From positions 1,486,001 through 1,550,000 of the forward strand of contig CALZFC010000256.1 in NCBI GenBank assembly GCA_945643635.1: 64,000 nt of DNA, written 5' to 3'. Positions within the stretch are counted from its first letter, which is position 1; each line of letters begins with the position of its first letter. The notes beneath the pieces are model-generated. The model made no database searches and was not told where the DNA came from. It saw only the letters and a list, made by a program, of their open reading frames with translations. The position numbers were made by a program, and so were the translations under genes. Source of the DNA: Allodiplogaster sudhausi (Eukaryota > Nematoda > Chromadorea > Rhabditida > Diplogasteridae). Positions 1 through 11,821 of the stretch are shown in pieces.

Positions 1-347
1 CGCCCACGGCCATGGCAGCGCGTCGTCAGAACTTTTTTCTTTCTTTTTTCAATCTAAAATAAAATGTGGGCAATAAATAATTTAAAAGTTGTATCTTCCT
101 CCAACAAAGGACAATTTGTCAACAAATTACGTAGATGGGACACCTCAGACTTGATGATGACTTCTTTCAGCTCCCGCAGTGCTTACGAACCGGCCAGGCG
201 AGCCAGCTTTCCAGCTCAAGGTGCAACCCAACCATGTCACGCTTTTAATCATCGGGAAAATGACGATTAAGAAGTAAAAGTGCGTTAATATTCAAATAAA
301 CTTAAAGAAAAAGTTAAATTTGTGATCGAGTTTTTTTTCCTTTTAAG

Positions 348-1633
348 CTTGAGCCTTCCGACCATCTGGCCTTCAAGGCGCTGAACAGCGGCTCGCCCTC
401 CGCCGAAATCAAGATCGCTAATCCCTTCAACATTCCTCATTCCTTCAAGGTCGAAATCATGAGAATAATAGTCGCCATTCACTTGCCGAATAATCATGGT
501 GATCGGTTGACCTTTTCAGATCAAGTGCACGGACAACAGACTCTTCCGTGTCAGCCCGCCGCTCGGATTCGTCGATGCGAAGGGTTCGACCACCGTTAAG
601 GTTAGAAATAAAATGATGAAAGTGGGAGGAAAAGGAAAGGTTTAATTCTTCAATTGCAAAAACATTTTAAACTCCACAACGAGTCTTGTTCCGTAAAAAT
701 AATTGTATCAATACTGAAATTGTATATATTTAAATGTGTAGGTGCAGCAACTGTCCAGCATTCAGCCGGAGGAGAACCGTCACTACCTGGCCATCTACCA
801 TATGGCTGTCACTGAAGAGGACAAGAAGAAGCAGCCGAAGATGGTTCGAAATATAAAAAAAAATAGTTTGTGTTACTTATTCAAAAAAAAGCTGTAAAAC
901 AATAGTTTTCTGCAGCTCTGGACCGCCGACAAAAAGGGGGACGGCGTCACTCGCATCAAGCCGGTCTTCGTCAAGGATAAGAAGGTTGTTGAAAGATTTA
1001 GCTAATTATACAGAGTACTGTTCGGTGATAAAATATATAAAAAAAACGGTGAGCCAATCCGCCAGGTTCTTCAGATTTTATTTACAGCCGTCCTATTAAT
1101 CTCGATAAAACTGAAGCCAGTTTGGCCAGATGTTAATAAACGTTTCATTCCGTAGGATTTCAACGAAAATTTCAATGACTTTTGTGAAGCCGTTTGAATT
1201 TATTTTTATTATGCTCTTTTCACCCTTTAACAAATAAGCAATCAATACAATACATTAAAATATTAAATTTAGTAAATAATTAAACAAAATGTTAAATATA
1301 TAAACATTCAAACAAAAATTAATGAGAAAAATTTAGCCGCTTGCGGAGCCGGCGCCTCACTATCACAACTACAACCTTTGCATCGTGAGTTATTAAAAAA
1401 AATTATCGTTATAAAATTAATATAATATATCTAGATATCTTATATATATTATATAAATATACTGTATTTATAACTAATGGTCTTATAAAGTAATAAAAGC
1501 CACACTTTCCTCTCACCATCAGAGAGGAACAGGCGGGAAGAATCCGAATTGCCCGCATGCCAGTGACTATGCTCGCTTACCAGAGGAGGTTCAGAAGGAA
1601 ATGCATCAAATTTTTAACTTTAAGATATGCTAA
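348..1633 (+). CDS. MSP (major sperm protein) domain protein, 5' partial
   Basis: Six exons join without a break of phase (all phase 0): 348-449, 520-600, 742-843, 916-984, 1337-1384 and 1523-1633, ending in TAA. The translation is an MSP immunoglobulin-like domain. It opens with LEPSDHLAFKALNSG, has a strand like AEIKIANPFNIPHSFK, then IKCTDNRLFRVSPPLGFVDA, where Lys-Cys-Thr-Asp followed by RVSPP..G is the family signature. A C-terminal extension is rich in Asn, Pro and His and ends NFKIC. MSP-domain proteins in nematodes are cytoskeletal sperm proteins, or VAP-like adaptors when fused to other domains. Residues upstream of LEPSD are not seen; an ATG-containing exon may lie at the window edge (position 12 starts an ATG) or further left. 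I infer a sperm-type or MSP-like cytosolic protein. The tail after the domain is longer than in a minimal 127-residue MSP, so this is an MSP-domain relative and not a canonical MSP. Confidence 0.85.
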
Positions 1634-2824
1634 ATATTAAATGAAATGGCTTAGGAATGTTATTTTAATAAATTATGCAGCAAAATAATTTCAGAGCGAA
1701 TAATGCTGACAAGGAGGGAGCGCCGAGTCATCTGACTCTTCATCTCTCATTTTCTCTCCGTTCTTGTCGCTTGATTCTCTGTTCGTATTCTACCTTCATT
1801 CTTCTCTCCCTTACTGGCCGTTCTCGCTCGTTGAAAGTCCCAGAGAATAAAGGCAACACAGCCCTTGCCCCAACATTCGCCGGAGACTTCCTTTAAAGTA
1901 GCAAAGAAACTGATAACGGCATTTGTTGATAAGGAGATCTTTCCTTGCTGTGTAATTGCTTTGGATTTGGGAAGTATGGGCAGATGTTAGCCGGAAAGTG
2001 GAACTCTTCTGACACCCAAACGAAAATTGAACAAAGTAACAATCGAACTAAAGTAACTACGGCGGTAATTTCATTACCCTCGTAGTTAGTGATATATTGA
2101 GCGAAATGGGTGAGAAATAAGAAATGTCATAGAATGAAGATATTTCGTTTTAAAATCCTGATAACATGCAATTTGTTTCGAATTTGCATATTCCGGATTT
2201 AATACCGTAGATGTGGCATCGATGTACAGACTCAGAACATGGTTGACAGACGTATTAACAGTGATTTACATGCGTCACTTCTCCATCTCTTCTCCCCCGC
2301 CGGGATGCTCTCCCTTATTTCGATGATTCTTTGTTTGTTCATGTAGTCACGTGCAATTTATATTCCCTTGCTTTAGTAGTCGATGTTAGTAGCATCTAAC
2401 TTTTATGTTTGGTTCATCCCTGAAAGACAGACTTTACTGCTTTGAGATGCGTTTTTAGCTGCTTAGCTTGTAGTCAATTAAATCCCATATCTGGCTGTCT
2501 TCAAATAGTACTTTAGGTGTTGCAGTTAGGCACAATTATCACCTGTTGGCGTGAACCATTATTTCTGTCTCTCGCCTTTTGAATGCTTTTTCCGCATTCA
2601 ATCCGAGGAGTCTTGTTGTATTTTCTAAATGATTGGAGGAGATTCGTGATTCTTTTCGTAGCCAGCGTGTTTTTGTCTGAAAATGCCACTGACATTGAAT
2701 GCCTATGGCAAGGCGCACGAATTCGTTCACTCTTTTAGGATTATAAATTTAGAGAAAGCAGAAATAAATAATTATAATTTTTGAAAACTTTTTTTATAAA
2801 TTATAATTATTAGCAAGTCGATGT
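1634..2824. other. intergenic, no gene recognised
   Basis: AT-rich sequence between the MSP gene and the tRNA. No exon with coding character was found. The short open frames here have no recognisable domain. Positions 2685-2735 begin the segment that is repeated near 8315-8365. Confidence 0.5.
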
Positions 2825-2896
2825 GGCCGGATGGTCAAGGGGTATGATTCTCGCTTCGGGTGCGAGAGGTCCCGGGTTCGAATCCCGGTTCGTCCC
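2825..2896 (+). tRNA. tRNA-Pro (anticodon CGG)
   Basis: A 72-nt cloverleaf. The acceptor is GGCCGGA pairing with TTCGTCC; the D arm contains TGGTCAAGGGG (A box); the anticodon stem is CTCGC/GCGAG around loop TTCGGGT, giving anticodon CGG; the T arm is CCGGG-TTCGAAT-CCCGG (B box). A T-run (ACTTTTTCG) follows as the RNA polymerase III stop. One base pair is off: acceptor position 3 is C opposite U, where the usual nematode tRNA-Pro has C opposite G. The gene may be functional or mildly decayed. It lies in a segment duplicated at 8310-8580. Confidence 0.85.
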
Positions 2897-3104
2897 AGAC
2901 TTTTTCGATTTATTAAACTTTTAATACTGTAACAATCTTGGTGCTGTGTCGCAAAACATATTTTTTGAAAAAAAAATGTAGATAGTAATTTTTGTTTTTC
3001 TCCCAGTTTGGATTAATTTTGTATGATTTTTTTTAAGCTTCCGTTACCTACAACGCATTTTCCTCTTCGAAAACGAATAATTAAATTGGTGAATGTGAAT
3101 ACGC

Positions 3105-3222
3105 ACGGAAACCTCGGCCGCGATCGAGAAACGGCTCTGGCGGCGGACGCGAATAAAGATCGCGACGTAGAGGGCGAGGACTGCCGCCGCGACGGCGTAG
3201 AAGGCGTACTGGTAGGCCTGTT
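3105..3222 (-). pseudogene. Isolated chemoreceptor TM exon (pseudogene fragment)
   Basis: On the minus strand this reads AYQYAFYAVAAAVLALYVA followed by IFIRVRRQ, one hydrophobic helix ended by basic residues, nearly identical to the TM5 exon at 9645-9757. Splice-like borders survive: an acceptor before GCCTAC and a GTTTCC donor after. No other receptor exons are found around it. It is most simply a leftover of the segmental duplication, not an expressed gene. Confidence 0.65.
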
Positions 3223-3265
3223 CAGATGAGTATATACGATATATGTATTTATATGAATATTGCAT

Positions 3266-4322
3266 ATTATTTATATGTTAGTTTACTATTGACACATTTA
3301 TTTTATTTACAATAGCAAATTAATTTATTAAATTCATTTTTTTAAATACTAACAACAATGTCCGTTTATTGGAAGAAAACCATGAGAGAGAGAGCAAAAA
3401 AATTTGATGGCATCGCCATCGTACAGTTTCTGCCCGATCTCCTGATGATCGGTGGGGGTTGGTGACCTAGAGCGGGAGGTCGTCCCGGGTTGTCCGGGTG
3501 TTATTACCGAACACATTCCAAGAGAATGAAATCTCACGACGAATCGTGGACCACGACCCTGGATGCTGCTCTGGGTGTCTGGAGAGAGAGTCGACGCGGC
3601 TTCGAACCCGGACCTTTAACTCGCGCGCGCAAACTCTCTTCCATCATCCATCACGACAGTGCATGCCACCATTCGCAAGATCTATGTATCTGCCAACGAA
3701 CATCTCTGTGCTCCACTTTAATGCCGGCAGAAGGTACTCTCATTCTTGCGTGCTATTTAACGGGTCGAAGAAACCCTGCTTTGTTCTGATAGTTGCGCTG
3801 GAAAGTGATTTATACTACTCGATATGACAATAAATATTATAGTCCTAATAATTGTGTTGAATGCTATGAAAAAATAAAATATCATTTCTACAGACTGGGA
3901 GCGAGAAAGGCGGCGGAACTTCTCACGATAAAGGCGGCCGAACCTCGCACAAGAAAGGCGACGGCTGGTGAGAGGCACCAAATGAGTTCGCGGGACAATC
4001 GACGCTTCCTACCGTACTCCACACTTAAAGAACGGAAACCTGTGGGGCCTCTCGTTGTCTGTATTGGGTGTGGAAAAAATATACATGTCTTTACTACATA
4101 GTGCGACACAATGGAATAGAATCGAAGTAAGAAAAATGTAAAAGAAAATATGAAGAAAAAAAGATGAAAGCAGGCAAATGTAACAAGCGAGACAAATTTC
4201 GAACTATTTAAAGAGAGATATAAAACTTATGCACACAACATAAGACATCTACTATGACAATACCATTTATATAGAAACATCTACGAATCAATCGATAGTC
4301 TCGCGAATCAAAATATAGTCTT
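3266..4322. other. no gene recognised; holds duplicated block
   Basis: Apart from the duplicated block at about 3345-3730, nothing gene-like is seen. The overlapping open frames at 3490-3830 are reading-frame artefacts of that repeat. 3900-4110 has open frames on both strands but no domain or splice context. Confidence 0.4.
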
Positions 4323-6372
4323 CTAATGTCTGGCCTCGAAGTGCGCGCGGAAACCGCGAACAAAGCTGCCGTCTTTAGTGCTCAGCACGAGTCGCATAAC
4401 GTTCGACGATTGAGTGTAGAAAACACGGCCCGGTCGAGGTTCGCCGGTTAGCCTGACAATTAATTGAAGTGGTGTAAAATGTCCTTTTTGTGTTATCGTT
4501 CCTTTGTACGTTACTAATACAGATTTATATTGCACATTTCTTTCGCACGATAACATGTTTAGATAAACGATATCATTGGTAGCTACATACATATGCAGTC
4601 CAGTAAAAAAAATTAAACTAAATTCGTACGTCGCTAGAAGAGTGCCTCCGAGTGCACCCTCGTAGAGTTCGACCTTGTCGCAGCACGAGTTTAGATCCAA
4701 GTCGTCAAAGGTCACCTGCACTTTCTTGCCCTCTTCCACTGCGAAAAAGTAGTCGCATTCTGTAGCATTTGGTGGTCCCGGATAGGACGGAGAGTAGACC
4801 TGAAGAGTGGAAGAGATAAACACAGGAATTGGCTGTTGAGATGTGTGATCATGAAAGAAAGCTGTCGTGAATATGGATCTCATATCTCATCATGAGACAA
4901 ATGACCCCTGGCCCTTTCGAAAGTACATCTTCCAACCCTATTTAAGCCGATAAATTTCGCTTAGGTTAATAAACATAGTTCTCTCATCCAACTGTTGTCT
5001 CACAATCAACATGTACCCGCAGCGTTTTGTCACCTCTGTTTGAGGAGCATCTGATATTTTACTAATCTATGGACATATTCCGTAGATTTCTTGGCCAATG
5101 AAAGATGACTCGGCGCTACTAGGCAAAACGCTGTGAGTAACTAAAGATCCAAAAATTGTGTAATACGTTTAACAAACTGTAGTCAGATGTAAAACAATAA
5201 CAGTGTCTGCTGTGAAGAAGTACGGATTCTCGGGACAGCCAGGTTCCGCTAGCGGATTGTCGATGTCGAAGGCTAAAGAGTGTAGGTTTTTGAAGATATT
5301 GGATTTTCAAAAAATATATAATTACTTTTAAATTCTAAAAAACACCTTTTAATCGTAAAACTGGCTCTGCCGCTTCGTTAATTTAATTTAGGAGCTGAAA
5401 CAGTAAAAAAGAATTGGCTGACCCGGTCGACCGCACGCGTACGGCAGAAGGCTGCTGTCGCAGCTGTTGCTAATCCACTCGCCGACATGCGAATGCGTCT
5501 CAAGCGCCGTGCAGTGGCCAAAGATGTCATTCGGGAAGCCTGATGGTGAGCAAAATACGGCTTTGCTATTCTGACTTTTCAGGCATAAAAGCAAAGTCAA
5601 CCCCCTCTCGACACCGATACTCAGCATTATCATCATTACCATAATTCCGGATGGTTAAAGGAGACATCTGGGGAAAAATTATGTTCTCTAGCGCTACTGT
5701 ACGGTTTGTAACTCTAATGTGTAGTCTCGCCCGTTCTAGGACTGAGAGAGCGTTTCAAAATAAGAGGGTAATAATATCTACACTAGCAAATCCTCTACCC
5801 GTGAGATTTAAAATGAATGTAATTCTGAAATGATATGATGAAACTCAAATTTCGTGTATCTAAGTTTTACTACGAGACGAACTGATCCTAGCAAAAGAAC
5901 GACATGTTAATTATTCGTCGAAGACCTCCTTTAAAGGTACGCGTGGAATTTTCGACGACATCAGTGGGGATGGCTGTTCTTGTAATAGTTCGAAGTAACG
6001 AATAACGCGTTTTACCTCTACCAAAGTTGGTGTACGTGAAGTTGCTGCCGTCCGTCCAAGCCAGTGTATGACTGCTCGCGTTTGTCTGGAGGCCGATGTG
6101 CAGGCCGTCCAAGAGGCCGAGCTCCTTCGCCCTGTCTCCCACGTATTTATTCGTCTGAAGGCAGTCTTTTTATACAGTATTTTTAGACAGTTAAGAGCGG
6201 CGTCACTTGCAGAAGAGGATATAGTATTTGAATGTGTTTGAAAATATGTTGTCACGCACGTCAGGGTCGTGAATGGAGACGAGATGCGCAGACTCTTGCT
6301 GGCAGAGCTTCTCGGCAGAGCGCCAAGACGCCTCAAGAACGCAATCATTTCGTGTTACGATGTAATACTTGT
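4323..6372 (-). CDS. C-type lectin + CUB domain secreted protein (5' end unresolved)
   Basis: Six exons on the minus strand keep phase: 6372-6260, 6154-6016, 5539-5423, 5272-5202, 4799-4630 and 4452-4323. The first three give a C-type lectin-like domain: SAEKLCQQESAHLVSIHD, then LGLLDGLHIGLQTNASS and LAWTDGSNFTYTNFG, then WISNSC.. and LPYACGRPG with the closing cysteine. A short linker (DIDNPLAEPGCPENPYFF) leads into a CUB domain: VYSPSYPGPPNATECDYFF, VTFDDLDLN, DKVELYEG, and the end FRAHFEARH before TAG. Nematode proteins of this layout are secreted or surface carbohydrate-binding proteins, often immune-induced. No QPD/EPN calcium motif is evident, so sugar binding is uncertain. The 5' border of the first exon (CTTGAG acceptor) is weak and no signal peptide exon lies between 6380 and 6800. 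It could instead be the 3' half of the neighbouring lectin gene (see findings). Confidence 0.8.
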
Positions 6373-6809
6373 CTCAAGGTATTAAAGGTTCATTTATAGA
6401 TCCAATTTTCTCGCCTTGTTTGAGCGAAGAGCAACGCATGTCAGAGAGTATTCGACATGCTCGTAGTCATTGCAAGCGACATCTACAGAAAATCAACCAT
6501 TGTCTGTGCTCACTTAGAAGCTCCTTTATAATAGTTGCCAGAGGGCGATCTAATCAATGTGTATTTAGAAGCACCCTCTCTTTGAGAAGCTATATTGCAA
6601 ATACAGTCACCTTATGACCAAACATTATCGGCCACAACTTGAGAAGCGAATAATAGGATGTCAACTAGAAAATTTGGTAATTGTTTTTCATTTTTGGCTT
6701 ATTGAAGATTGAATTGAAGAGCTGTGGATTTGAATAAGAGAAAACAAAACCAATTTTTTTAATTGACACTGTCTTATATACACAACATAAATACACCATA
6801 TAAGTTAAA

Positions 6810-7752
6810 CTAACTGTTATGGCCCGGCAATCTGCATACTCCGTAGTAGTAGGAGGGGGATGCCTGAATCCACAGCCCATCGATTTGGCGCATAAGCACC
6901 ACGTTGTTGTTGTTGTAGCAGCTCGCTGCTGGAAAGCAAATGAAATATGACACTTTATTTTACTCAACTAATGGAGCAATTACGACTAATCGACATTGCG
7001 CAAGAATCAGTTGAGGGCGTGAAACTGTAATTTTATTTCAAATATTTTCAACCGCAATATTGTTTCAAATTTTCGTGACGTTTGTCTGTCTAAAACACAT
7101 TCTCAAAATGAAGTTTATGACTCCATTCAGAATGAACGTACTGATGTTAGAGTAGTCGACGGGCGTGCCATCGAACCAGTAGAACTTTTTGGTCGTCGTG
7201 TTGCAGGCGAGGCCAATCGCGATGAAAGGGTTGCTCATACGCTGGCGGATCGCTTCATTCTCCTGTCAATTATTCTGTTGCTTCTTTATGGAAGTAAGTA
7301 AGAAAGAAAATCAACGGCAATTATTAAGCCACATTTTCACAGTGAACGATATGGCTAACCTAAGGATGCATTATTTATAATAACAACAATAACAATAACA
7401 ACAAAGCCAATCTTGCCTCTGCAGAGTGAATCGAGACCAGCTCCCCGCCATCCTCCTGGCAGTTCTTTCGTAGCTCATATTGAACGCCTGAGGTGGTCGT
7501 ATCGCGTGTGCACTTGCCGCGAATCAGTGGTTCGTACGCGCCCGGACAGCTCGACACTGATATTCTAAGGTTGGTTACACGAAGCTGATAGTCACAAGAA
7601 TTTAAATAATTCATCACTGCATTTAACAAATTACATGTATTGAGGCGAGTTTTTTTTTACAAATAATTTCAAAGTTTCAAGTTAAAGTTTCTCCTACCGG
7701 TTGAAATAATAATTGTGACGAAGGTGATGCTTGCTAGGAAAGATGCTGACAT
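6810..7752 (-). CDS. Small secreted C-type lectin-like protein (144 aa)
   Basis: A complete four-exon model: 7752-7698 (ATG), 7556-7417, 7262-7142 and 6928-6810 (TAG), 435 nt in total. Residues 1-18 form a hydrophobic signal peptide (MSASFLASITFVTIII). The lectin fold follows: SSCPGAYEPLIRGKC, NCQEDGGELVSIHSAE, NPFIAIGLACN, KFYWFDGTPVDYSN, and a final YYYGVCRLPG with the conserved last cysteine. The usual WND and EPN/QPD calcium-sugar residues are absent, so this is a lectin-like fold whose ligand is unknown. The intron after codon 65 has a GC donor (GAG|GCAAGA), the rarer GC-AG class, and the reading frame requires it. A TATA box lies about 55 bp upstream of the ATG. The last exon also contains a possible donor (ACA|GTTAGT) that would bypass the stop and splice in phase to the lectin/CUB exons downstream. 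Confidence 0.85.
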
Positions 7753-7804
7753 CGTGCCGTTGCACTCTTCGTGCAGCACTGATAAGCATGTCTCGATCTA
7801 GACT

Positions 7805-7813
7805 CCTTTTATA
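7805..7813 (-). promoter_or_regulatory. TATA box of the small lectin gene
   Basis: The minus strand reads GGTATAAAAGGAG here, a textbook TATA element, 53 bp before the ATG at 7752. Transcription would start near 7780. Secreted, inducible nematode lectins often have such TATA promoters; the assignment rests on motif and spacing only. Confidence 0.55.
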
Positions 7814-7829
7814 CCTTTGCAGCTGTGAA

Positions 7830-8402
7830 GTGGGCGTAATCCTCTGCATAGAAGAAGCAAACATCAAACATGGGGGCGTTGATTGCAAGACGGTGATCTG
7901 AGAGATAGTGAACAAGGTAGCAGAAACTGAGTATGAATCAGAGAGAAAGAGTGATCAAAGATGGATTGAAAAGGAATAGCCAACGAGGCGGCTCCAGAGT
8001 TTTGTTTAATTTATTTTTCTTCAAACGATCCTTGTTTTAGTTCGTTTGCTGACTTTTCTTTGGATAGAAAATCCTTGAATGATTTTTTTTCAAATAATTT
8101 TTCGTCTCATAGTTCCACACTTGTAATATATAAAAAAAACGAAAGAGATCTGACCTCTATTAGTATAAACAATTCACAAATAAATAAATAAATGTTAAAA
8201 ATGGTTTTCATGAAATCTCAGCGGTAAAATGTTCAGTAAAAGTTATCCAAATTAAAAAAAACGGCCTAGAACAGCAAGGATATAGAACATAATTATTCTT
8301 TTCGTAGCTGCATATGTCCCTGACATTGAATGCCTATGGCAACGCGCACATATTTGTTCGCTTTTAGTTTTTTTAATTTCAAGGTTGGAGATTAACCATC
8401 GT
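7830..8402. other. no gene recognised
   Basis: AT-rich spacer between the lectin promoter and the tRNA pseudogene. From about 8315 it matches 2685 onwards (duplicated flank). Nothing else was found. Confidence 0.4.
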
Positions 8403-8471
8403 GGCCTGATGGTCTAGGGGTATGATTCTCGCGGGTGTGAGATGTCCCGGGTTCGAATCCCTGTTCGGCCC
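8403..8471 (+). pseudogene. tRNA-Pro pseudogene
   Basis: The acceptor stem GGCCTGA...TTCGGCC, the A box TGGTCTAGGGG and the B box GGTTCGAATCC are present. The anticodon arm has lost bases (CTCGCGGGTGTGAG), so the seven-base loop and part of the stem are missing. The flanks match those of the tRNA at 2825-2896. It is a decayed sister copy from the segmental duplication. Confidence 0.75.
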
Positions 8472-8731
8472 AGACCTTTTCGATTTATTAAACTTATCAA
8501 TATCCTTTTTCTTTTGATACTGTAACAATCTCGTTATCCAATTTTAACACTGTAACAATCTCGTTGTCGTTTAGTTATATTTTTTCATATTATCACACTT
8601 CCTTGGAAACGCAAAAAGTTAATCTCGAAAACTCTTTTTTTTATCGTATTCATCATAAAATTTTATGATTAAAATGATATGATTGTGTTTAAATGATTGA
8701 TGATGAAATAAGTAGATAAAATAAAAATAAA

Positions 8732-9163
8732 TTAAGATCGGCAAGGGCGCGCGAGCTGCGCGAGATGGCGGCGCGCGACCGCAGAGCCGGCGAGGAAGAG
8801 CAGAGGATGCACGAGGGAGACGAGCGCGTTCAGCAGGTTCGAGGAGAACACGACGATGAAGAAGAGTTCGTAGCGAGTGTAGAACAGCGGCACGGAGAGG
8901 TCTGCCACGCTGATCAGCTAGGATTTTTAATCATATTATTCTTATTTTTGTATCGATCTTATTTATTCATATTATTGTTAAATAATTTCCTTGTTGCTGT
9001 TCCTGTTGTTCTTTTAAGCAATAAAGCAGTGAAAAAAATAAAATATTAAGTGACTCAACCGAATAGATGACAAAGACAACGACGCTCTGGTGCAGAATGT
9101 TGCGCTCGGGTGTCAAGGCTGAAGAGGACGATTTGAGGCTATCTTTCAGCCAAGGGAAAGAGG

Positions 9164-9202
<39 letters not shown>

Positions 9203-9280
9203 AAACGAGAGAGAGAGAGAGATATTGAGAGAGAATGAAAAACGAGAGAAAGAGAGAGAGAGAGAGAGTGAGTGAAAAAC

Positions 9281-9346
<66 letters not shown>

Positions 9347-11701
9347 AACGAGATAAAGAGAGAGAGAGAGAAAAAAAAGAAAGACAGAAAAGAGCGACCG
9401 CACTCGTACCCCTGGACATTCCGATGGTATTCGCATTTCTTGACGGCATCCCAAGCGTCACCATCGGGAAGCTCATGCTGTGTCTCAAACAAGAGAGATC
9501 TTTGAAAAAAACAGAGTCATGTATATGTAAATTCATTTTTTCTCAAAATTTTTAGATAATCTTTTAAATGATTTTATTCCGTAAATTATAACCTATTTCC
9601 TCTTTGAAAAAAAAATTTAAATAGAAATAAATATGCACGGAAACCTCGCAACGGCGGCCGCGATCGAAAAGCGACGCTGGCGGCGGACGCGAATAAAGAT
9701 CGCGACGTAGAGGGCGAGGACTGCCGCCGCGACGGCGTAGAATGCGTACTGGTAGGCCTGTTGAGATTTTTTATGATTATTGCATACTATTTATATATTT
9801 TTTACAATTACAATAATTATTGTATTAAATACCACTTTTATACTAGCAACATTGTTTTCGTTTATAGGAAGAATTTAGGGAGAGAGAGACAGAGAGAGCA
9901 ACAAAATTTCGATGGCAACGCCACCACACAGTTTCACGGGTGCTCCGGATGTTATTATTCACCAAGGAACCCCAAACACATGCCAGCACAGTGACGTCTC
10001 ACGGTGACGTCTCACTCTCTGAGATTCACGTATTGGATGCTGCTCTGGGTGTCTGGGCGGAGAGTGAACGGGGCTTCGAACCCGGACCTTTCGGACCGTT
10101 GCACGAGCGCGTTAACTCTGCTCAATCATCTACCACGACAGTGTCTGCCAGTACTCTCAAGATCTATCTGCCAGCCAACTTCTCTTTGGTCCTCTTTAAT
10201 CATCATTGTATTAAAAAGCTTAAAAATGTACTTGTACATGTTTTACATAGATAGATACATGCAGAGATGTACCGCCCAAATGGCCAATTTTAGAACGAAG
10301 CACGCGCAGTGTTCCAGATAGTTCTTACAACTTTGATTCGAAGCAATTGAAGTAGGTGGATTTTTATGTGGAATTTCATTAACTTTTCAATATAAAAAAG
10401 AATCAATATGCTTCGAAATGTCGTGCTATTTGATTAGCAACGCCATTTTGGAGGATGTCTATGTAGTATGTTTGAATGATGTAGAAAACAGGCCTCTTTT
10501 CTGAAACATTCTATTGCCTTTCTGTAAGATAATCGAAATGGACACTCCCTCAACTTTTTTCTCTGTCATTGCAAAAACCAAACAAACAAAATAACACATT
10601 TGACGATAATCGATCTTTTGAGCCCAAACAAAACCTGCCAACCGGCACAATGTAACGCGCCGCTCTCGCTGTGCACGCCGAGTAGTACGCGTGATTGCCG
10701 ACGTTGTAGCGAGACTCGCACGCGGCGGCAAGCGTCGCGGTTAGTGGCGCGGCTGCCACCGCCAGCCACGCGCCGCAGATCCAACGAGAGAGACGGGCGG
10801 CTCTGCACAGATAGAAATAGGCCATCTTTATTCACGTAAGCAAAAATTACGCTTTTTGTTAGAATATAGACTAGTTTTAAATGTGTCTTACTTACAAAAT
10901 AACCAACCAAAAAATATGCTTCTCAATGATATTTTAACGGTTCAATTTAATGGAGCATGAAACTCAATTTGCTCACGTCTCTCTAAAACAGAACCGCTCG
11001 CCATTGTGTCAAGCAAAAATGGCGAGAATTAAAGAATAAGTTTTGATCCATTTAAATTTCACCCCGTGAAAAGGGAGTCGAGATTGCCACAAAATACGCA
11101 GAATCGATTGAAGGCGATGACGGCCGTGAAGACGAGAGTGCCATGCGAGCCGAGCGTGTCGAGGTAGAAGCGGAGTTGGCCAGGGAAGGACGAGAGAGTG
11201 TTCGTCTGAGAGAGAGGGGAGGGTAGGGAAAGAGAGAAAGATAGTGAGAGAGAAACAAAGGGACAGGGAAGAACGAGAGAGTATTCGTCTGAGAGAGGGT
11301 GAGGGAAGGGTAGATAAAGAGAGAAGAGAGGGAGTGGAAAAGAGACAAAGGGACAAAGAAGAACGAGCGAATGTTAGTTTGAGCGAAAAGGCAGGGTAGA
11401 GAAAGAGAGAAAGAGAGGGAGTGAAAAAGAGACAAAGGGACAAAGAAGAACGACAGAATGTTCGTCTGAGAGAGAAAGGGCAGGGTAGAGAAAGAGAGAA
11501 AAAGAGGGAGAGAGAGACAAAGGGACAGGGAAGAGCGAGATTCGTCTGACCATGAGGGAAAGGGCAGAATTGAGGATGTAGTAAGTTAACCAGTTTATTG
11601 ATCGTGAATATCATAAAGATTGATTTTATGGTTGGCGAATATTGCAGGTTGGTTTAGGAGGAAAAGAGAGAGAGAGAGAGAGGGAGAGAGAGAGAGAGAG
11701 G

Positions 11702-11737
<36 letters not shown>

Positions 11738-11773
11738 GAGAGGGAGAGAGAGAGGGAGAGAGAGAGAGAGAGG

Positions 11774-11821
<48 letters not shown>

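Larger units (their letters stand above)
2680..3740. repeat. Partial segmental duplicate of 8310-10200
   Basis: Three blocks occur in the same order in both places: the tRNA-Pro with its 5' flank (CTGACATTGAATGCCTATGG) and 3' flank; a chemoreceptor transmembrane exon (about 3105-3222 against 9645-9757); and a block with GGATGCTGCTCTGGGTGTCT plus a GCTTCGAACCCGGACC motif (about 3345-3730 against 9860-10190). The copy here lacks the sequence equivalent to about 8590-9600, which in the other copy holds the last receptor exons. It is therefore a truncated copy of the right-hand locus. Confidence 0.75.

Noticed and set aside
3490..3827. Overlapping plus-strand open frames of about 100 codons
   Set aside because: They lie in the duplicated block; the matching block at 9940-10321 is open in different frames, so no protein is conserved.
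9408..9492. Separate gene encoding ETQHELPDGDAWDAVKKC
   Set aside because: Another frame of the same DNA (MSFPMVTLGMPSRNANTIGM) matches the phases needed between receptor exons, so this frame is more likely a shadow; neither is certain.
9139..9536. Long Ser/Leu-rich or Arg/Glu-rich open frames (also at 11620-12004, 20040-20489, 24389-25379, 41119-41790, 56066-56557, 62368-63488)
   Set aside because: They are translations of (CT)n/(GA)n microsatellites. Only the non-repetitive ends sometimes overlap real exons.
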